A stretch of 40,884 nt of DNA from Bacteroidia bacterium (GCA_030426475.1 JAUHYR010000014.1:1-40884); one strand, 5' to 3'; counted from the first letter of the stretch, positions 17,238-27,308 are shown. A program made the numbers and translations. Notes: generated by a model not told the origin, from the letters alone.

Positions 17238-18167
17238 ATGAAATTTCAACAACCACAAACACTTGCTTCAATAGCTAAATTGATAGGTGTTGAATATGTT
17301 GGCAACCCTTCCCATGAAATATTAGGAATAAATGAAATTCATCGAATTGAAAAAGGAGATATAGTTTTTGTTGATCATCCTAAATATTATGAAAAGTCAC
17401 TAAACTGTGATGCCACAACAATTATAATTAACCAAAAGGTAGAAACGCCTGAAGGGAAAGCTTTATTAATATCAAAAGAACCTTTTTCTGATTTTGTTAA
17501 AATTTTAAAACATTTTAATCCTTTTCAGTTAGCTAAAGATAATATTGGTGAAAACGTGAGCATTGGTGAGGATACAGTGGTTCATCCTTCTGCTTATATA
17601 GGTAATAATGTTGTAATAGGAGACAACTGTTTCATTCATCCGAACGTCTGTATATATGATAATACGTTCATTGGAAATAATGTAACTATACAAGCTAATA
17701 CTGTTGTTGGGTCTTCGGGTTTTTACTACAAGAAGAGAGAGGGTTTTCATGAACGTCTTTACTCTGCGGGTAAGGTAATAATTGAAGATAATGTGGAATT
17801 AGGAGCTTGCTGTACTATTGATAAAGGAGTGACAGCCGAAACTAAAATAGGAAAAGGTACAGTTTTCGATAATCATGTGCATATTGGGCATGATACGTTA
17901 ATTGGAAAAATGTGCTTATTTGCTGCGCATGTAGGTATAGCCGGTTGTGTAACTATTGAAGACAATGTAATACTTTGGGGACAAGTTGGTATAGCCAGTA
18001 ATGTGACCATTGGAAAAGGAGCTGTTTTATTTGCTCAATCGGGAGTTAGTAAATCTTTGGCTGGGGGGGTAGTTTACTTTGGAAGTCCTGCAGAAGAAGC
18101 AAAAAAGAAAATGAAAGAATTAGCAATGATTAGAAAATTGCCCGAAATAATAGAAAAATTGAAGTAG
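17238..18167 (+). CDS. Second LpxD-like acyltransferase
   Basis: 309 residues. Same architecture as LpxD: an N-terminal domain (SIAKLIGVEYVGNP, ILGINEIHRIEKGDIVFVD) and hexapeptide repeats (IGENVSIGEDTVVHPSAYIG). His218 in DNHVHIGHDT lines up with the LpxD catalytic His. It lacks the long C-terminal helix with coiled-coil seen in the first LpxD. It may N-acylate a different sugar nucleotide or provide a second chain specificity, but that cannot be decided from sequence. It follows efp by 2 bp. A G7 run at 18063-18069 lies in its 3' part. Confidence 0.88.
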   Translation: MKFQQPQTLASIAKLIGVEYVGNPSHEILGINEIHRIEKGDIVFVDHPKYYEKSLNCDATTIIINQKVETPEGKALLISKEPFSDFVKILKHFNPFQLAKDNIGENVSIGEDTVVHPSAYIGNNVVIGDNCFIHPNVCIYDNTFIGNNVTIQANTVVGSSGFYYKKREGFHERLYSAGKVIIEDNVELGACCTIDKGVTAETKIGKGTVFDNHVHIGHDTLIGKMCLFAAHVGIAGCVTIEDNVILWGQVGIASNVTIGKGAVLFAQSGVSKSLAGGVVYFGSPAEEAKKKMKELAMIRKLPEIIEKLK

Positions 18168-19406
18168 TTGGAAAGCGAAAATTTGTCATATAGCAGTAAA
18201 ATAAAATCTAGAAGCCAGATTAATAAGCTTAAGCTTACATTATTGTTAGATGTGACAAATGCTATCAATAATAACCTATCCAAAAACCAGCTCTTTGATA
18301 CCTATCGTGATATTCTTGTCCACCAATTAAAAATAGGTAAGATTCAGCTTTACACATTTGATAAAGAATGGAAACTTATAATTAGTGAAGGAGTAGATGA
18401 CTCTGTTAGTATAAACCCCTCTCAAGATTTAGAAAGTATTAAAGATATCTTGGTTCTTAACAATCACAGGAATACTGTTTTACATCATTTTGGTGTAGTT
18501 GTTCCTATTTTTCATAAAACAAAACCTCTGGCTTACTTACTGTTAAATGACTTTGACGGAGAAAAAATTGAAGTAAGTCCGATCATTCGTCACTTATCAT
18601 TTATAAAAACCTTAACAAATATTGTTATGGTGGCTATTGAAAATAAAAAACTATATAAAGAGGCGATTGAAAAAGCTGCTATAAAAAGAGAGTTGGAGTT
18701 GGCATCTGAAATGCAGCACCATTTGTTCCCTTCTGTATTTCCAAATAATGAAAATATTGAAATAGATGCTTTTTATCAACCTCACCATGAAGTGGGAGGA
18801 GATTATTATGATGTCATTCAGTTAGCAAATGATGAGGTGTTGTTTTGTATGGCAGATGTTTCAGGAAAAGGAGTATCCGCAGCGTTACTAATGTCTAACT
18901 TGCAAGCTAGCTTAAGGGTGCTGGCTCATACTACAAATTCTTTATTTGAGTTGGCAAACATTATTAATCAAAAAATTCTTGAGAGTGCAAATAAAGAAAA
19001 GTACATTACTATGTTTTTGGCAAAATATAACTTTTCTTCAAGGAGGTTAAATTACATTAATGCTGGTCATATTCCTCCCATTTTATATGAACATGGTAAA
19101 ACTAAAGAACTGACTTCAGGAACAACAATTTTAGGAATGTTTGATAAGTTACCATTTGTAAAAGAAGGTAATATTTCAATTAATAAAAACTCTGTTCTTC
19201 TTTGCTATACGGATGGAGTAGAAGAGACTGAAAATGAATTAGGAGAAGCGTTTGGAGTTGAAAGAGTTAAAAATATTTTAGTGCGGCATTCCGGAGATGA
19301 AATAAAAAAATTGCTAAATGCAATTATGAATAATATCGAAAGTTTTAAGGTAAAAGAAAAGCCTTATTCTGATGATATAACACTAATGGGGATTAGATTT
19401 AAGTAA
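18168..19406 (+). CDS. GAF-PP2C (SpoIIE/RsbU-type) serine phosphatase
   Basis: 412 residues, TTG start directly after the stop of the lpxD-like gene (no gap). A GAF-like sensory domain is at about 22-160. A helix (EAIEKAAIKRELELASEMQ) leads into the phosphatase domain at about 185-412. Metal-binding acids: Asp212 (VGGDYYDV), Asp230 (MADVSGKG), LLCYTDGVEE, and Asp402/Asp403 at the end (DDITLMGIR). Proteins of this type dephosphorylate anti-anti-sigma or similar partners. No STAS or anti-sigma gene is seen here, so the substrate is elsewhere or different. The last 24 bp overlap the convergent ligase gene. Confidence 0.9.
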   Translation: MESENLSYSSKIKSRSQINKLKLTLLLDVTNAINNNLSKNQLFDTYRDILVHQLKIGKIQLYTFDKEWKLIISEGVDDSVSINPSQDLESIKDILVLNNHRNTVLHHFGVVVPIFHKTKPLAYLLLNDFDGEKIEVSPIIRHLSFIKTLTNIVMVAIENKKLYKEAIEKAAIKRELELASEMQHHLFPSVFPNNENIEIDAFYQPHHEVGGDYYDVIQLANDEVLFCMADVSGKGVSAALLMSNLQASLRVLAHTTNSLFELANIINQKILESANKEKYITMFLAKYNFSSRRLNYINAGHIPPILYEHGKTKELTSGTTILGMFDKLPFVKEGNISINKNSVLLCYTDGVEETENELGEAFGVERVKNILVRHSGDEIKKLLNAIMNNIESFKVKEKPYSDDITLMGIRFK

Positions 19407-20825
19407 ATCATCTTTCATATATACATCCACTGCTACAATAATTGCAGCAAATCCCCACACTAAAACAGACGCCTTATCAGTATCTAAATAATTGTTTAAT
19501 ATACCATGTGTAAAATAGGTAAACAGGCACAACAGCATTACTAATACTAAGTTTTTTGTTTCTCCTTTTGGTAATTCATGGTACAATAAAGAGCCTTTAT
19601 AAAAAATGCATATTACAATTGCCAACATAGAAAGCATGCCTAACACCCCTGATTCCGCTAAAGGCCCAATATATTCACTATGAGCATTTCCTAAATCACC
19701 GGCATTTGTACTTATTATGGTTTTATTTTTTGAAAGTTGAAAGGGAGCATATAAAAAAGCATAAGTTCCCGGACCCCATCCAAAAACAGGTCTTTCGTTA
19801 AACATTTTATGTGCGGATTCCCAACGATTAATCCTTTCTAGGTTTGAAGCGTCAGAAGAAATATTAGAAATAGATTGAACATGCTCGGCTAAATCTCCTG
19901 AAGAATCTTGTCTGTTTTTTTCAATTTTCATCATTAGAGAAGGCCATGATAAGTAAAAAATTAATCCTCCTATTATTCCTAAAAAAGCCAAAAACTTAAA
20001 AGAAACTCTAAATCTATATATTAGGAATAATACAAATGCTCCTGCTAAACTAACCCAGGCAGCACGTGTATAAGAAAAAATAATGCCTAAAGTATAAAAT
20101 ACAATTAGCGATACAATTAATGTTTTTACACCAAGCTTATATTCTTTTATATTAAGCAGAAAAAAGAGAGTTGGGAAAAGAAGTGCCAAAATTGCACCAT
20201 AAGATGTATGGTCTTTGAAAAATGGTTGCATTACAAAGTGTGCTGCATTTTGATCAAGTAATTGACCGGATAAATTATACAATGCATATCCAATTACGAT
20301 AGTCATTGGAAGAAGGTAACTCCATAAAAATATTTTTATTCTTCTAAGGTTTTGAAGTAATTGAGTGGCTAAAAAGTAAAAGCAAACTACAAACCATAAT
20401 CTGGCAAGGACATATTTAAGGGATACAATGGGTAATTCACTGGTAAGAGATGTAATAAACATCCACACTAAATTGAATATAATAGCTAAACTTATGGGGT
20501 GAAAAATAATTCTATTATCAAATCTTTTATCGTAAATAACCTTTAAAAAGAAAAGAACCATTACCCCAAACATTAGTGGTTCGGTTGGAAGATACATTCC
20601 TATTCCTCCCAAATCAAAATTTTCAATATTTATGGATAGAGGAGTAAAAAAAACAATAAAGTACATTAACTTATCTAGGCTAAAAAAAGTAAGATAAAGT
20701 AAGCCCAAAGCAAAAGGAATGAGAGCAAACCAATACTGCTCCATAGCAATAAATATGCTGTTAAGAATAATAAAAAGAAAACTCAGTAGATAGAGCCAGT
20801 ATTTATTTAATACATTACTCAACAA
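19383..20825 (-). CDS. O-antigen ligase / polymerase family membrane protein (Wzy_C)
   Basis: 480 residues with about 12 hydrophobic helices and one larger periplasmic loop (about residues 310-390) containing FGWGPGTYAF and GNAHSEYIGPLAESG, the conserved loop of the WaaL/Wzy family. It either joins polysaccharide to lipid A core or polymerises repeat units in the periplasm; sequence alone does not separate the two. The start is TTG at 20825, overlapping the Wzz-like gene upstream by 11 bp; the first internal Met is in the second helix region and would cut the first helix. Its 3' end overlaps the phosphatase gene on the other strand. Confidence 0.88.
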   Translation of the reverse strand: MLSNVLNKYWLYLLSFLFIILNSIFIAMEQYWFALIPFALGLLYLTFFSLDKLMYFIVFFTPLSINIENFDLGGIGMYLPTEPLMFGVMVLFFLKVIYDKRFDNRIIFHPISLAIIFNLVWMFITSLTSELPIVSLKYVLARLWFVVCFYFLATQLLQNLRRIKIFLWSYLLPMTIVIGYALYNLSGQLLDQNAAHFVMQPFFKDHTSYGAILALLFPTLFFLLNIKEYKLGVKTLIVSLIVFYTLGIIFSYTRAAWVSLAGAFVLFLIYRFRVSFKFLAFLGIIGGLIFYLSWPSLMMKIEKNRQDSSGDLAEHVQSISNISSDASNLERINRWESAHKMFNERPVFGWGPGTYAFLYAPFQLSKNKTIISTNAGDLGNAHSEYIGPLAESGVLGMLSMLAIVICIFYKGSLLYHELPKGETKNLVLVMLLCLFTYFTHGILNNYLDTDKASVLVWGFAAIIVAVDVYMKDDLLKSNPH

Positions 20826-21774
20826 TTTGATTTCTTAAGTTTTTTATAATTATCATTAGTAAGTAAGCAAAAAATACAGAAGATAAAACAGATATTATAA
20901 CAATAACCCATCTAACAGGATAGGATTTTTTGTCAGCAATTTGTGGACTGATTATTTCATTGGTGTAAGTGAGCTCTTTTGTAACGTCACTCTTTGCTTT
21001 TTCGTAGTTAACTAATTGCTTATTATATTCGTTATAGGCATTTGCAAGTAGTATTGAAAGTGCGCTAAACTCATTTCCTTTTTCTTTGAAGTTATTAAAT
21101 AACTCTGCAATTTTTTCAGTTTTAGCCCCTTCACCTTTTCTAATAGATTCTAAATACTGTTCTGTTACCACTTCTGCTTGTCTACCAAACTCAAAAACAC
21201 CATAATTTGCACTTATTTTTTTAATAGCTTTTTCTAAAGAGTCGATTTGAACCTTTTTATCATCGACTAAGTTTTTATAAATTGCTAAAACTTCTTTTGA
21301 TTTTTCTCTTTGGAGCTGTCTTGCTTTTAAATTTACTTGTTGGGTAAATTCTAGAACAATATCTCTTGCAATTTTTTGGTTTTTATCTAATACTGTTATT
21401 TCAACAGATTCAAAAGATGTCTTTCTTATCGAAACATTATCTCTTAACTCTTTAATCAATTTGGTTTTTGCACCAATTTGTGATGAATCAATATTATAGT
21501 GATTAAACAAATTAAATTTTTCAATTACTGAATTCCAAACTTCGCTAGACTCGTAAAGTTGCAGTAATTGTTCTGTAGGTGTTTCAGAACTATAAGAAAT
21601 TAAGTTTGAGGGATATAAAACAGATTTTGATTGGAATTTTGGAGTGATAAAGAGCGAGCTTGAAAAAACAGAAGATAAAACAGCAGCAATGATAGCAACT
21701 ATAAACAAAAGCTTATAATTCGAAAAGAATAATTGAAACAAGTTGGTATATGAAAACTCTTTATTCACTTTCAA
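20815..21774 (-). CDS. Wzz-like polysaccharide chain-length protein, second of pair
   Basis: 319 residues. One membrane helix near 18-38 (LLFIVAIIAAVLSSVF), a long periplasmic part with coiled-coil character (ARQLQREKSKEVLAIY), and a second helix near the C-terminus after the Wzz-type Pro-Val-Arg-Trp motif (SYPVRWVIVIISVL). There is no cytoplasmic tyrosine kinase domain. Starts at TTG (21774), 14 bp inside the end of the preceding paralogue. It should work with its neighbour and the Wzy_C protein to set polysaccharide chain length. Confidence 0.85.
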   Translation of the reverse strand: MKVNKEFSYTNLFQLFFSNYKLLFIVAIIAAVLSSVFSSSLFITPKFQSKSVLYPSNLISYSSETPTEQLLQLYESSEVWNSVIEKFNLFNHYNIDSSQIGAKTKLIKELRDNVSIRKTSFESVEITVLDKNQKIARDIVLEFTQQVNLKARQLQREKSKEVLAIYKNLVDDKKVQIDSLEKAIKKISANYGVFEFGRQAEVVTEQYLESIRKGEGAKTEKIAELFNNFKEKGNEFSALSILLANAYNEYNKQLVNYEKAKSDVTKELTYTNEIISPQIADKKSYPVRWVIVIISVLSSVFFAYLLMIIIKNLRNQIVE

Positions 21775-22783
21775 TTTTGATGTCCCTGAAACTTTCTTTA
21801 ATTAATAAAATAAAGAAGGTTAACATAAAGGTAGATAATGTAGAAACAGCGACTATTAGCCATCTAATGGGGTAACTTTTCTTTTCAGCAGGTGAAGCCC
21901 AATTGACCACAAATTTATGTTCGAGATGTTTTTCAGCATCTATTTTGGCTTCGTTATATTTTGATTTCACATGGCTTAATTGCTTTCTGAGATAATCTAA
22001 ATAGTCCCTAATTCCAACATATGCTCCACCATACGTTTCTAAAATATTTAACTTTTCTTGTAATAGTTTAACACCTTGAGTATTATTTTTTGAGAGAGCT
22101 ATAGCTAGCTGTTGATTAAATACTTCAGCTTGGGATTCATAATCGTTTATCCCCATTTTCCTCAACTTTGTTAATGAGTCTTCTAACTCTTGAATTTCAG
22201 CTTGTAAATTCAAATACTGTTCTTCAACAATTTTATAGGCAGGGTAGGCGACCTGATACCTCATTCTGTTTTTTACGCTATCTAAATGATTAGCTATAAA
22301 GTTTGCCATTAAGGCAGCAGTATCAGGACTTTCATCCAAAACATTTATTTCGACTGACATAAACTCCGTACGCTTAAAAGTTACATTTCCTTCATACTGT
22401 TTATGAAGTTTAGTCATTTTAAACTTATCATCTGACTCAATATCGTAATGCTGCAAAAGGTTGAATTTGGTAATAACCCTATCTCTAATCTCATCAGAAT
22501 GTAAAATTTGTAATAATTGTTCTGCCTGTTCTTCTTCACCAAACTCAAGTACATCAGCCTTAATGTTATTTTCAGAAATTAATGCCTTTGAAATAGAGTT
22601 TATACTGGCGGGAAATAGAATTACTTTTGATTCATATTTATTGGGAATAATTAAAGATACTATTGCGGATACAATAGCACCAATTAAACTAATAATGATT
22701 AATGGTTTTCTCCATTTATATAAAAAAACTAATAATCCTCCTGAATTAAAATCATAGGCCTTATTGCCTGCGTTATTTGCCAT
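21761..22783 (-). CDS. Wzz-like polysaccharide chain-length protein, first of pair
   Basis: 340 residues, ATG start. Membrane helices near 30-48 (PLIIISLIGAIVSAIVSLII) and 305-330 (SYPIRWLIVAVSTLSTF) with a long coiled-coil periplasmic part between (LQAEIQELEDSLTKLRKM). Related to the next gene throughout (HYDIES, then TEFMSVEINVLDE matching TSFESVEITVLDK). No kinase domain. First gene of a three-gene minus-strand unit. A partial palindrome, TTAACT/AGTTAA, lies at 22820-22838 upstream. Confidence 0.85.
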   Translation of the reverse strand: MANNAGNKAYDFNSGGLLVFLYKWRKPLIIISLIGAIVSAIVSLIIPNKYESKVILFPASINSISKALISENNIKADVLEFGEEEQAEQLLQILHSDEIRDRVITKFNLLQHYDIESDDKFKMTKLHKQYEGNVTFKRTEFMSVEINVLDESPDTAALMANFIANHLDSVKNRMRYQVAYPAYKIVEEQYLNLQAEIQELEDSLTKLRKMGINDYESQAEVFNQQLAIALSKNNTQGVKLLQEKLNILETYGGAYVGIRDYLDYLRKQLSHVKSKYNEAKIDAEKHLEHKFVVNWASPAEKKSYPIRWLIVAVSTLSTFMLTFFILLIKESFRDIKIESE

Positions 22784-22861
22784 GGTTTTTGTAATAAATA
22801 GTGGGTAAAAGTAGGAAAATTAACTCAATTGAAGTTAAAATATTGTTTCGCTACAAAAGCC

Positions 22862-23581
22862 TTAATTAGCGGTACATATAAAATATTGTTGTTTTTTATG
22901 TTTTAAAGGGTTAAATAGCTCTAAATCACACCCATTTAGTATGTTTATTTTATATCCAATCTCACCTAAAATGGAAAAACAGTGAGTTCTATTTTCATTA
23001 TCCCAAAGTTCAAGATAAATAACCGGTTTTGATTTTTTTAATGTTTCAATAGCACCCTGAAGTACAAATTGTTCGTAATTTTCAACATCCATTTTTATGG
23101 CAACTACATTAGCAAACTTAAAACTATCAAGAGTTTTAAGTTCAACTTTGTACTCAGTTCCTTCATTAAAATCATTTATAGTTGAATGTTTTACGTGACT
23201 TAGTCCTTGCATTTTAACATTTGAGACAATAGGTAAAACCATTTCAACTGTGCCTTCTTTTTCCCCTAGTGCACATAAATGAAAGCTAATATTTTTAAAT
23301 TTATTACAATGCTTTTTCAGAATAGTATAATTACTTTCAATCGGCTCAAATGCATGTATATTACAATTAGGTTTAGATTTAGCTAAATGATATGCTGTGA
23401 GACCAATATTTGCACCAATATCTAGTATTATTCCTTGACTAGGAATTAGCTTGATAAAATGAAAAAAGCCTTTTTCTTTTTTATCTGTCTTAAAAAAAAG
23501 AGTTTTAAATTTTGCAAATAGAAAAAGATATCGGTGATAACCAAATAGTTTTTGTAGCAGGTATTTGATAAAGTTTTTCAA
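22862..23581 (-). CDS. FkbM-family methyltransferase
   Basis: 239 residues. The SAM-binding motif LDIGANIGLTAYHLA is seen, then IHAFEPIESNY and IKMDVENYEQFVLQGA, all typical of the FkbM family, which often O-methylates sugars in surface glycans. A TTG start at 23581 gives a protein beginning MKNFIKYLLQK; no good ATG lies nearby. It is divergent from the glycosyltransferase gene with only 35 bp between starts, so any promoters overlap. Likely decorates the polysaccharide assembled by neighbouring genes (inference). Confidence 0.87.
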   Translation of the reverse strand: MKNFIKYLLQKLFGYHRYLFLFAKFKTLFFKTDKKEKGFFHFIKLIPSQGIILDIGANIGLTAYHLAKSKPNCNIHAFEPIESNYTILKKHCNKFKNISFHLCALGEKEGTVEMVLPIVSNVKMQGLSHVKHSTINDFNEGTEYKVELKTLDSFKFANVVAIKMDVENYEQFVLQGAIETLKKSKPVIYLELWDNENRTHCFSILGEIGYKINILNGCDLELFNPLKHKKQQYFICTAN

Positions 23582-23616
23582 TATTTGCGTAAATGTAATT
23601 ATTTAAAGAAATATAC

Positions 23617-24726
23617 TTGAGAATTGCTATAAATACCAGATTACTAGTTAAGGATAAGCTTGAGGGAATAGGAAGGTTTACATTTGAAATTTTGAAAAGA
23701 ATTTCAGTAAATCATCCGGAGCACGAGTTTGTTTTTCTGTTTGATAGAAAGCCTGATGAAGATTTTAAGTTTTCTTCTAATGTTACACTACAAAAAGTTT
23801 CACCACCTACCCGCCACTCATTGCTTATAAAGTGGTGGTTTGATTTGTCATTACCCAAAGTATTAAAAAGGATAAACCCTGATGTTTTTGTGTCTCCTGA
23901 CGGTTTTTTACCCAAAACAAACCTCTGTCCGTTAATACCTGTTTTTCATGATTTAAATTTTGAACATTACCCTAACTTTTTGCCCTACTCCATAGCTAAA
24001 TTGTATCAAAAAAGGTTTCCAGTTTATGCAAAAAAGAGTAGTAAAATTATTACGGTATCTAACTTCTCAAAACAAGACATTGTAAAAACATACAATATTG
24101 AAGAAAGTAAAATAGATGTTGTTTATAATGCGGTCAGTCCAAACTTTAGCACTCTTCCTGAGGAAGAAAAGATTGAGACCCGAAAGAAATATAGTGGAGG
24201 AAAAGAATATTTTATCTATGTGGGGTCCTTACATGAACGGAAAAACATACACGGCTTGTTAAAGGCTTTTTCTTTATTTAAGGAAAAGTCAGGTTCTGAT
24301 ATGAAGTTACTTTTAGTAGGTGAAAAAATGTGGGCTACCGCTCCCATTTCTGAAAATTTGCAAAAGGATGTTGTTTTTTTGGGTCGTTTAAGTGATAATA
24401 ATTTAGGAAAAGTGTTGGCTTCAGCTTATGCACTAACTTATTTTTCATTTTATGAGGGTTTTGGAATTCCTTTAATTGAGGCAATGAACTGTGGTGTTCC
24501 TGTATTGTGTTCAAATACTACTTCTTTACCGGAAGTTGGTGCAGATGCTTGTTTGTTGGCTAACCCTAAAAGTACTGAGGAAATGTCGAGTTTGATGTCT
24601 CAAATAGTTGAAGATAAATATTTGCGAAGTAGTCTGATAGAAAAGGGATTTAGAAGAGCAAAAGATTTTAGCTGGGATGAAAGTGCTGAAAATTTCATGA
24701 AAATTATTGAATCAGTTAAAAGTTAA
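23617..24726 (+). CDS. Glycosyltransferase family 4
   Basis: 369 residues, GT-B fold. The N-terminal half has [10 protein letters not shown] and [10 protein letters not shown]. The C-terminal half has [20 protein letters not shown] and the EX7E motif at Glu280-Glu288 ([18 protein letters not shown]), then [12 protein letters not shown]. It is a retaining transferase that adds a sugar from a nucleotide sugar to a polysaccharide intermediate on the cytoplasmic side. TTG start ([10 protein letters not shown]), matching the usual first strand of the family. rnhB follows after 2 bp. Confidence 0.92.
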   Translation: MRIAINTRLLVKDKLEGIGRFTFEILKRISVNHPEHEFVFLFDRKPDEDFKFSSNVTLQKVSPPTRHSLLIKWWFDLSLPKVLKRINPDVFVSPDGFLPKTNLCPLIPVFHDLNFEHYPNFLPYSIAKLYQKRFPVYAKKSSKIITVSNFSKQDIVKTYNIEESKIDVVYNAVSPNFSTLPEEEKIETRKKYSGGKEYFIYVGSLHERKNIHGLLKAFSLFKEKSGSDMKLLLVGEKMWATAPISENLQKDVVFLGRLSDNNLGKVLASAYALTYFSFYEGFGIPLIEAMNCGVPVLCSNTTSLPEVGADACLLANPKSTEEMSSLMSQIVEDKYLRSSLIEKGFRRAKDFSWDESAENFMKIIESVKS

Positions 24727-24728
24727 TA

Positions 24729-25331
24729 TTGGGGCTATTAAAAAAATATTATGCTAAAAAGATTGAGGCCGGTTGTGATGAAGCCGGCAGAGGCTGTTTG
24801 GCCGGACCTGTGGTTGCGGCAGCAGTTATATTGCCGGATGACTTTGAAAATGATTTGTTGAATGATTCTAAAAAGTTGAGCGAAAAGAATAGAAATATTC
24901 TAAGAACTATAATTGAAGAAAATGCATTGTACTGGCAAGTTGCTTTTGTTGAACCGCAAGAAATTGATGAGATAAATATTTTAAATGCTTCTTTTTTGGC
25001 CATGCATAAAGCCCTTGATAAGCTTTCTAAAAAGCCCGAATACATTTTAATTGACGGAAATCGTTTTAAGCCGTACAAAAAAATACCTCATAAATGTATT
25101 ATCAAAGGTGATGGGAAATATTATAGCATAGCGGCTGCTTCTATTTTAGCTAAGACTTATCGTGATGAATTTATGGAAAAGGCACATGAAGAATTTCCAT
25201 ATTATAATTGGAAAAAAAATAAAGGTTATCCTACACAAGAACATAGAGCAGCAATAAAACAATATGGTGATTGTATTTACCACAGAAAGAGTTTTAAATT
25301 GCTAGAGCATCAATTGGAATTGTTTAGCTAG
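24729..25331 (+). CDS. rnhB: Ribonuclease HII
   Basis: 200 residues, normal length. Cleaves RNA in RNA-DNA hybrids and starts removal of misincorporated ribonucleotides. Catalytic acids Asp17 and Glu18 in GCDEAGRG, Asp109 (YILIDGNRF) and Asp146 ([11 protein letters not shown]). [10 protein letters not shown] is also typical. Starts at TTG two bases after the glycosyltransferase stop; no upstream alternative fits. Its stop overlaps the stop of the patatin gene on the other strand (CTAG shared). Confidence 0.96.
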   Translation: MGLLKKYYAKKIEAGCDEAGRGCLAGPVVAAAVILPDDFENDLLNDSKKLSEKNRNILRTIIEENALYWQVAFVEPQEIDEINILNASFLAMHKALDKLSKKPEYILIDGNRFKPYKKIPHKCIIKGDGKYYSIAAASILAKTYRDEFMEKAHEEFPYYNWKKNKGYPTQEHRAAIKQYGDCIYHRKSFKLLEHQLELFS

Positions 25332-26320
25332 GCTGGTAATTTACTGTGCTTATCGTCTTTGTTTCTCCATTCAAAATATTTCAGGGTATTTTCTTTCCCA
25401 CTCTTAATTAAAGCTTCAATTTTTTCTCTTGACAATTCAAACTGAGTAGTTTTAACATCAAGCGTATCAATAAAAATAGTTCTATTCCAATCGTTACTTT
25501 TTAGGTGAGCCTTATTAGCAGTTTCCATTAAAAAATTAATTAATGCACTTGAATAGGACTTTACATTAGTCACTTTTACCGGTTCACTAGCCCAATTGTG
25601 TTTGGCATATTCAATAACGGCAGTAGAGTCAAGTCTAAACCCTAAGGTTTCGTAATTAAACACATAATCTGAATTATCACTGTATTCTACTTGTTCTCCA
25701 TTTAAAGGGTTTGATAAGTATTTTTTATAGTCAAAAATATTTATTGGATAATTCCATGAAACACCACCGTCCACATAGATATCATTTTTATATTTTATAG
25801 ATTGGAAATAAAGTGGAATACTCATACTGGTTCTCACTGCATCTGCAATTTTTACATCGGGAGTAGTTTCATGTGAAAAAATTTGCACTTTTTGTTGAGA
25901 TAAATTAGTAGCCACTACATACAAATCTTTAAATTTTTTAGTAGGTTTTAAATTTTGCATTTCAGCAAAAGTAATTTCGGGATTACCTGTTTTTAAAAGG
26001 ATATATTTTTTTAACCAAAGTTTAAACTTATCACCTTTATACCAGCCAAAATAATTTAATAGTCTTCTAATATCTCTAACGATAAAAAAACTATCGTCCT
26101 CAAAATCTTTAAAGTTAGTTTCTGCAATTATTTTTGATACTTCTTGATGTGTGTAACCTATTGAAAGTAATGCAGCATTAATGGCTCCGGCAGAGGTTCC
26201 GGCAATTCTTTCAACATTATTTAAAATAGACATATCATTTAATACTTCAAGAGCTCCGCCATAAGCTATGCCTTTTACTCCACCACCTTCAAATACTAAA
26301 TTCTTAAAGTTATATTGCAT
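25328..26320 (-). CDS. Patatin-like phospholipase
   Basis: 330 residues. Oxyanion motif GGGVKG near the start, nucleophile elbow GTSAG with Ser43, and catalytic Asp184 in DGG ([12 protein letters not shown]). No signal peptide or membrane segment, so a cytoplasmic or translocated lipase/acyl hydrolase. It lies 19 bp after the esterase gene and is probably co-transcribed with it. Confidence 0.92.
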   Translation of the reverse strand: MQYNFKNLVFEGGGVKGIAYGGALEVLNDMSILNNVERIAGTSAGAINAALLSIGYTHQEVSKIIAETNFKDFEDDSFFIVRDIRRLLNYFGWYKGDKFKLWLKKYILLKTGNPEITFAEMQNLKPTKKFKDLYVVATNLSQQKVQIFSHETTPDVKIADAVRTSMSIPLYFQSIKYKNDIYVDGGVSWNYPINIFDYKKYLSNPLNGEQVEYSDNSDYVFNYETLGFRLDSTAVIEYAKHNWASEPVKVTNVKSYSSALINFLMETANKAHLKSNDWNRTIFIDTLDVKTTQFELSREKIEALIKSGKENTLKYFEWRNKDDKHSKLPA

Positions 26321-26339
26321 AAGATTGAATTTTAGACAA

Positions 26340-27302
26340 TTATAGTTTAATTAATCCAAAATCTAAAGCAATTTGATAGGTAGAGTGCCATCCAATGTCT
26401 TTGGTAAAGGGTAATAATTCTCCTCCTTCGTCTTCTGCTTCACCGGGTTTTATACATAAAGAATGTCTTATTCCGTCTATCTTGTAATAAGTAATACTTG
26501 AAATACTATCGGTATTATAAAATAATTGCTTTTGAATGGCTTTGTGTTTGTTATAGGTGCTATCAACTTTTGAAGGAATAGTATCTGTATTTAGTAAATA
26601 ACTCCATTGTTTTATAAGTTGGTTAGCATTTTCAATATTTACTACATCATCTTGTATTCCATGAATGATAATCATTTTGGGATATTTTCCTTTGTATTCC
26701 GGATTTTGTGATTTAACTAATTCTCCCCAATGTTTAGCTGAGTTATTATTTGGGTTGCTCATAGCTTTTAGTGCATTCAAAGCATTTGACGCAGCATGAT
26801 ACGGCCCACCGGCAACTATTGCTCCGGTATTAATTAATTTAGGGTAGCAAGCCATTACGGAAACGCTCATAGAAGCACCCGCAGATAACCCGGTAATAAA
26901 GATTTTTGAAGTATCTACATTATGTTTAGCTTGCATGTATAAAATCATTTCTTTTATAGACGCTACTTCTCCTTTATCTTTTAAGTAGTTATTTCTAAAA
27001 AACCAGTTAAAACATCTTGATAAGTTATTTGCTCTTTTTTGTTCTGGATATACTACGTAAAAATCATGTAGCTTGGCTAGCTTATTCCAGCCTGTTTGTT
27101 GGGCAGCTGTTTCAGCATCTTGTGAACATCCGTGTAAGACTAAAACCAATGGTTTTTTGTTCTTTTTTTCATTGGGTTTGAAATAATACATATTCAAGTT
27201 TCCTGGATTTTCCCCAAACTCCATAATTTGTCTTAAACCACTTTGACTTTTCAGGTATGTGGTTAAATAAACAAATAATATTATCAGAAACCTATATTTC
27301 AT
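26340..27302 (-). CDS. PHB depolymerase-like (Esterase_phd) secreted esterase
   Basis: 320 residues. N-terminal signal peptide (FLIILFVYLTTYLKSQ), then an alpha/beta hydrolase fold: PLVLVLHGCSQDAETAAQQT, nucleophile Ser140 in FITGLSAGASMS, IIHGIQDDVV giving the likely acidic residue and DGIRHSLC the likely His. This family includes poly-3-hydroxybutyrate depolymerases and feruloyl or acetylxylan esterases, so the substrate is uncertain. No T9SS tail, so periplasmic or exported another way. The start lies 7 bp from the terminator of icd. Confidence 0.88.
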   Translation of the reverse strand: MKYRFLIILFVYLTTYLKSQSGLRQIMEFGENPGNLNMYYFKPNEKKNKKPLVLVLHGCSQDAETAAQQTGWNKLAKLHDFYVVYPEQKRANNLSRCFNWFFRNNYLKDKGEVASIKEMILYMQAKHNVDTSKIFITGLSAGASMSVSVMACYPKLINTGAIVAGGPYHAASNALNALKAMSNPNNNSAKHWGELVKSQNPEYKGKYPKMIIIHGIQDDVVNIENANQLIKQWSYLLNTDTIPSKVDSTYNKHKAIQKQLFYNTDSISSITYYKIDGIRHSLCIKPGEAEDEGGELLPFTKDIGWHSTYQIALDFGLIKL

Positions 27303-27308
27303 TTAAAC

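Noticed and set aside
18063-18069. G7 run in the second lpxD-like gene as a phase-variable tract
   Set aside because: Shorter than tracts usually known to vary, and the gene is probably housekeeping; kept only as a note.
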